From Trichomonas vaginalis G3 (Eukaryota > Parabasalia > Trichomonadida > Trichomonadidae), in contig NC_067207.1 in NCBI RefSeq assembly GCF_026262505.1, positions 18,320,082 to 18,384,081 of the forward strand: a stretch of 64,000 bases of DNA, given 5' to 3'. The position numbers and the translations under genes were made by a program. Every line of letters starts with the position of its first letter. The first letter of the stretch is position 1. Below, in pieces: positions 59,201 through 64,000 of this stretch. The notes beneath the pieces are model-generated. The model ran no database searches, was not told the origin of the DNA, and was given only the letters and a program-made list of their open reading frames with translations.

Positions 59201-62200
59201 TGACAGCATGCAACAGTGTCTGACAGATGCAACTTATGGAATCACAGTGTCTATGAGATGCAACAGTGCTATGAAGATGAAACAGTGTCTGTATTGAGAT
59301 GCCAAACGTGTCTATGAGATTGCAAACAGTGTTCTGATAGATGCGAACAGTGTTGCTGACATGATGAGACTTGCAACAGTGTCTGACAGATGACTAACAG
59401 TGTCTGATGAGAATGCAACAGTGTTGACTATGCAACAGTGTCTATAGAAAGCTATTAGACAACAGTGTCTATGAGATGCACCCAGTGTCATGAAGATGCA
59501 ACAGTGTCATTGAGGCCATAGATGCAACAGTTGTCTATTGAGATTGCACAGTGTCTATGAGATGCAACAGTGTCTGATGAGATGCAACAATGGTCTGATC
59601 TATGACATGCAAGTGGCTCATGAAGAAGTCTAGAGATGCAACCAGTGTCTATGAGATTGCACAGTGTCTGACAGATGCACAGGTGTCTATGAGATGCAAC
59701 AGTGTACATGCACAGTTGTAGAGTGCAATCAGTGTCTACAGATGCAACAGTGTCTGCAGATGCAACAGTGTCTGGACAATGCAACAGTGTCTGAGAGATG
59801 CAAACAGTGTCTGACAGTATGAAACAGTGGTCAATAGATGCACGTGTCTTTGAGATGCAACAGTGTCTGACAGATAACAGTGTCTATGAGGATGCAACAG
59901 TGTCTATGAGATTGCAAACAGTGTCTGACAGATGCAACAGTGTCTATGAGATGCAACAGTGTCTATGAGATGCAACAGTGTCTATGAGATGCAACAGTGT
60001 CTATGAGATGCAACAGTGTTGACGATGCAACAGTGTCTATGAGGTGCAACAGTGTCTGACAGATGCAAAAAAAAAAAAAAACAGTGTCAATGACAGATGC
60101 AACCAGTGTCTATGAGATGCACAGTTGTCTATGAGATGCAACAGTGTCTTGGAAGAATGCAACAGTGTTCTGACAGATGAAACAGTGTCTATGAGATGCA
60201 ACAGTGTCTGCAGAGAATTGCAAACAGTGTCTATGAGATGCAACAGGTCTAGGAGGTCTGACAGATGCAACAGTGTCTAATGAGATGCAACAGTGTCTAT
60301 GAGATGCAACAGTGTCTATGAGATGCAGATGACAGATGCAACAGTGTGTAGATGCAATGATGTCTGAGATGCAACAGTGTCTTGAGATGCACAGTGTCTA
60401 TGAGATGCCAACAGTGTCTGACAGATGCAACAGTGCTGACAGTGCAACTCTATGAGATGAAACAGTGTCTATGAGATGCAACAGTGTCTGACAGATGCAA
60501 CAGTGTCTTATGAGAGATGCAACAGTGTCTGACAGATGCAACAGTTGTCTGAGATGCAACAGTTGTCTGCAGATGCAACAGTGTCTATGAGATGCAACAG
60601 TGTTATGACAGATTGCAACAGTGTCTATGAGATGCCACAGTGTTCTGAAGATGCAAACAGTGTCTGAAGATGCAACAGGTTGTTGAAAAAGACATGCAAC
60701 ACGTGTCTGATAGAATGCAACAGTGTCTGATAGACTGCAACAGTTGTCTGATAGATGCACAAAGGTTGTTTCTGACAGATGCAACGAGTGTCTATGAGAT
60801 GCACAGTGTGACGTTATGAACTAGCAACAGTGTCTATAGATGCAACTAGTCAGTCATGACAGATGCAACAGTGTCTATGAGATGCAACAGTGTCTATGAG
60901 ACTGCAACAGTGTCTTATGAGATTGCAACAGTGTCTGACAGATGCAACAGTGTCTATGAGATGCAACAGTGTCTATGAGAATGCAACAGTGTCTATGAGA
61001 TTGCAACAGTGTTATGAGATGCACAGTGTCTATTGGACAAGATGCAAACAGTTGTCTATGAGATGCAACATTGTCTATTGAGATGCACAGTGTTCTGAAC
61101 GATTGCAACAGTTGTCTATGAGAGAACAGGTCGACAATAACAGCTATGAGTCATGTTATGATGCACCATGATGAACAACAGTGTCTTGACAGATGGCAAA
61201 CAGTGTCTATTGAGGATGCAACAGTGTTTATGGAAGATGCAACAGTGATCTATGAGACGCACAGTGTCTACTAGTGCAACAGTGTCTAACTGAGATGCAA
61301 CCAGTGTCTTATGCACAGATCTGAACAGATGGATCAGTGTATGTGAGTCAAAGTCTGACTAGATGAACAGTTGTCTTATGAGATTGCAACAATTGTCGTA
61401 TTGAGATGCAACAGCTGAATTTACAGAGTGCACATAGTCTAAACACGTGTCTATTGAGAGTGCAACAGTGTCTGACAATGAACATGCGAACACGTGTCTA
61501 TGAGATGTCAACGGTGTCTATGAGATGCAAGTGTCTTTGAAGATGCAACAGTGTCTACGAGAGCAACCAGCTGACCAGTGAAGATGCAACAGTGTCTTGA
61601 CAATTTAAACAGTGTCCTATGACCAGATGCAACGTGCATGGAGATGCAACGTGTTTGACAGATGCAACAAGTGTCTAATGAGATGCAACAGTGTCTAAGA
61701 TGCAAACAGTGTCTTTGGACAGATGCAACGGTTCTATGAGATGCACGTGCGATCGAGAAATGACGCAACAGTGTCTAGAGTGAAGGTATGAGCAACAGTG
61801 TCTGAGATGCAAAAGTTGAGATGCAACTATGAGATGCAACAGGTGTCTATGAAGCAACAGTGTCTGGACAGATGCAACAGATTGTCTGACAGATGCAACA
61901 GTGATCTGACAGGAATGCACAGGGCTATTGAGATGCAACAGTGTTCTATGAGATGCAACAGTTGTCTGACAGATGAAACAGTGTCTATGAGATGCAAACA
62001 GTGTCTTGAGATGCAACGTTGTCTAATGAAGATAGCACAGTGTCTATAGATGCAACAGTGTCTGACAGATGCAACAGTGTCTGACAGATGCAACTCCAAG
62101 ATGTCGAAAGGTGCAAACACGTGCTTGCAGAGCAACAGTTCTGAGATGAGAACGTGCAAAGTATGAGCAACAGTGTCTATGAGATGCAAGGCTAGTTAGA

Positions 62201-64000
62201 TGAACGGTCACAGATGCAACAGTGTGTCTATGAGATGCAACAGTGTCTATTGAGATGCAACAGATGTCTATGAGAGGTGGCAAACAGGCTCTGATAGATG
62301 CAACAGTGTCTGTAAGCATCACGTGTCTTGGATGCAACAGTGTCTGACCAGATGGAAACAGTGTCATTGAGATGCAACAGTGGTCTATGAGATGCAACGT
62401 GTCTACATGAAGTCTGTGAGATTGCAACAGTGTCTTATGAGATGGCAACAGTGCTGAAGATCACAGTGGATTGAGCATTGCAACATGCTATGTCGTTAGT
62501 TGAGATGCAACAGTGTCTATGAGATAGGCAACAGTGTCGACAAGCAACAGTGTCTATGAGATGCAACAGTGTCTGACAGATGCAACAGTGTCTATGAGAT
62601 TGCAAACTAGTGTCTATGGCAGATGCAACAGTGTCTGACATGATAGCAACCAGTGTCTATGAGATGCAACAGTGTTGACAGATGCAACAGTGTCAGAGTA
62701 AGTCTGAAGATTGCAACAGTGTCTGACAGATGCAACAGTGTCTATTGAGATGCAACAGTTGTCTGAGATGCGTGTATTGAGATTGCAACAGTGTCTGACA
62801 GATGAATGCTAAATGCAAATTTCTTCATAAGTGTCTATGAGATGCAAACAGTGCCTCTTATGAGATTGCAACAGCGTGTCTATGAGATGCAACAGTGTCT
62901 ATCAGATGCAACAGTGTCTTGATGAATGCAAATCAACAGTGTCTATAGATGCAACACTGTCTATGAGATTGCAAACAGCTGCTGACAGATGCAACAGTGT
63001 CTATGAGATGAAAGTGTACAGATCAAAGTGTCTAGATAAAGTTGTCTTCAGAGACATGCTAGTGCAACGAGTAAGTGCTTGAGGACATGATGTGACGGTT
63101 AGATTGCAACAGTGTGACGTCAAAGTTTAGGATTGAATCTGCAACAACCTGAGATCAAGTTCTGAGAAACTAAGATGCAACAGTCTGAAGTGCAACTGTC
63201 TTCATTTACATCTTGATAGATGCCTGTTATAATACAGTGTACGATGAAACTCATGAGATTTGCAACAGTGTCTATCATGAACAGTATTCTGAGATGCGAT
63301 AGTCAATGTAGATGACTTTGTATCAGATGCAACAGTGTCTGAAGATGCACATATGCTGAACAGAGAATGTTCCTGAATAGATGCACGTGTGTACTGGATG
63401 ACTAGATGTTTCATTTAACAGTTGATCTACAATGACATCTAGAGGTGCAATGTACAGAGAGGTTGGGGGTGCTACACAGATTGAAGATGCAACAGTGATA
63501 CTTGGAGGGATACAACATTGCTGTAGACTTCGCGTAACGCATGTCTTATGTCATAGTGTCTATCAGTGCAACAGATGTCCTGATCAAGTATCTGTGCCAA
63601 TAGATGCTCTATGTTGACGTTCTAGATGGCAACAGTGTCTGATCAGATGCAAATCAGTGTCTGACAGATGCACCTTAGTGTCATGAAGATTGCAACAGGT
63701 ATGAGATGCCAACTCTAGTGTCTATGAAATTAACAGTTGCCTCTGACAGATGCAAACGTGTCTATGGGTGCAATCAAGTGTTGAATGAGATGCTCAAACT
63801 AGTGTCTCTGACAATGCAACAGTGTCTGACTAGATGTATTTGCATACAGTTGTCTTTGCAGATGCAAAACAAGGTGTCTATGTGAGATTGCTAACAGTGT
63901 TCTTGAATTAAACAGTGTGCGAACTCAGATGTCTAATATGCTATAGTTGCAACATGTTGTCGATGCAACAGGCTACAGATGCAAAGTGTCTGAATAGATG
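50251..64000. repeat. 19-bp satellite, second block, to the window end (noisy)
   Basis: These are the same units as at 44077-46960, with many single-base insertions and deletions throughout. The last few kilobases (after about 62,800) are the least regular, with stretches that match the unit poorly. Open frames in this block (SDTVASHRHCCI-like on one strand) are translations of the repeat and do not indicate genes. No island of unique coding sequence was found in it. Confidence 0.95.

Noticed and set aside
50251..64000. Dozens of open frames of 60-140 codons in the satellite (for example 50110-50691, 60398-60784)
   Set aside because: They translate the 19-bp repeat (SDTVASHRHCC and similar) in several frames and are broken by noise; no independent evidence of coding.

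Overview
The window looks like nuclear DNA of a trichomonad, most likely Trichomonas vaginalis or a close relative. Three things support this: large Maverick/Polinton elements, a trichomonad-type Initiator Binding Domain protein (32845-33447), and a GP63/leishmanolysin-like protease (36914-38848) in AT-rich DNA. Single-base indels in homopolymers break several otherwise intact genes. The satellite arrays on the right become steadily noisier. Both suggest an incompletely polished long-read assembly, so frameshifts should be read with caution.

Bases 1-27,999 are Mavericks. Element X (1-4440, entering from the left edge) ends in AG...CT-type termini and sits inside the major capsid gene of a second, related element Y (4441-27,999). 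The two therefore run head to head and share an inverted copy of about 1.9 kb (penton-like gene, 86-aa basic protein, 141-aa protein, start of the major capsid gene). Y carries a protein-primed type B DNA polymerase, a KilA-N/GIY-YIG gene cassette block, a retroviral-type integrase, a long fibre with collagen-like and phage tail-collar domains, an A32/FtsK-like packaging ATPase, a second penton-like gene and small virion-like proteins. Y's second penton gene is split by a 3.6-kb transposon (22303-25870) that inserted at a TA and encodes its own DDE integrase with a 10-residue repeat tract. Y's right end in turn cuts a second integrase of the same type (28000-28634).

From 28.6 to 40.8 kb is sparse cellular DNA: a 121-bp tandem repeat, a 3'-5' exonuclease, the Initiator Binding Domain protein, a non-autonomous Mutator-like element with a 10-bp target duplication and a nested TA-flanked element, the M8 protease and an unknown 195-aa protein. 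From 40.8 to 50.1 kb a large inverted repeat flanks one unknown gene (43194-43856) and a 19-bp satellite block. After a 100-N gap the same 19-bp satellite fills the window to its end.

The most interesting signals are the following. A stem-loop near the Maverick termini keeps its pairing although its sequence differs between X and Y. A two-hairpin palindromic module lies in the same frame inside two unrelated proteins, with compensatory changes. AGATCT-centred palindromes and a shared leader recur before genes of the KilA-N block. A phage-type tail-collar fibre is found in a eukaryotic Maverick.
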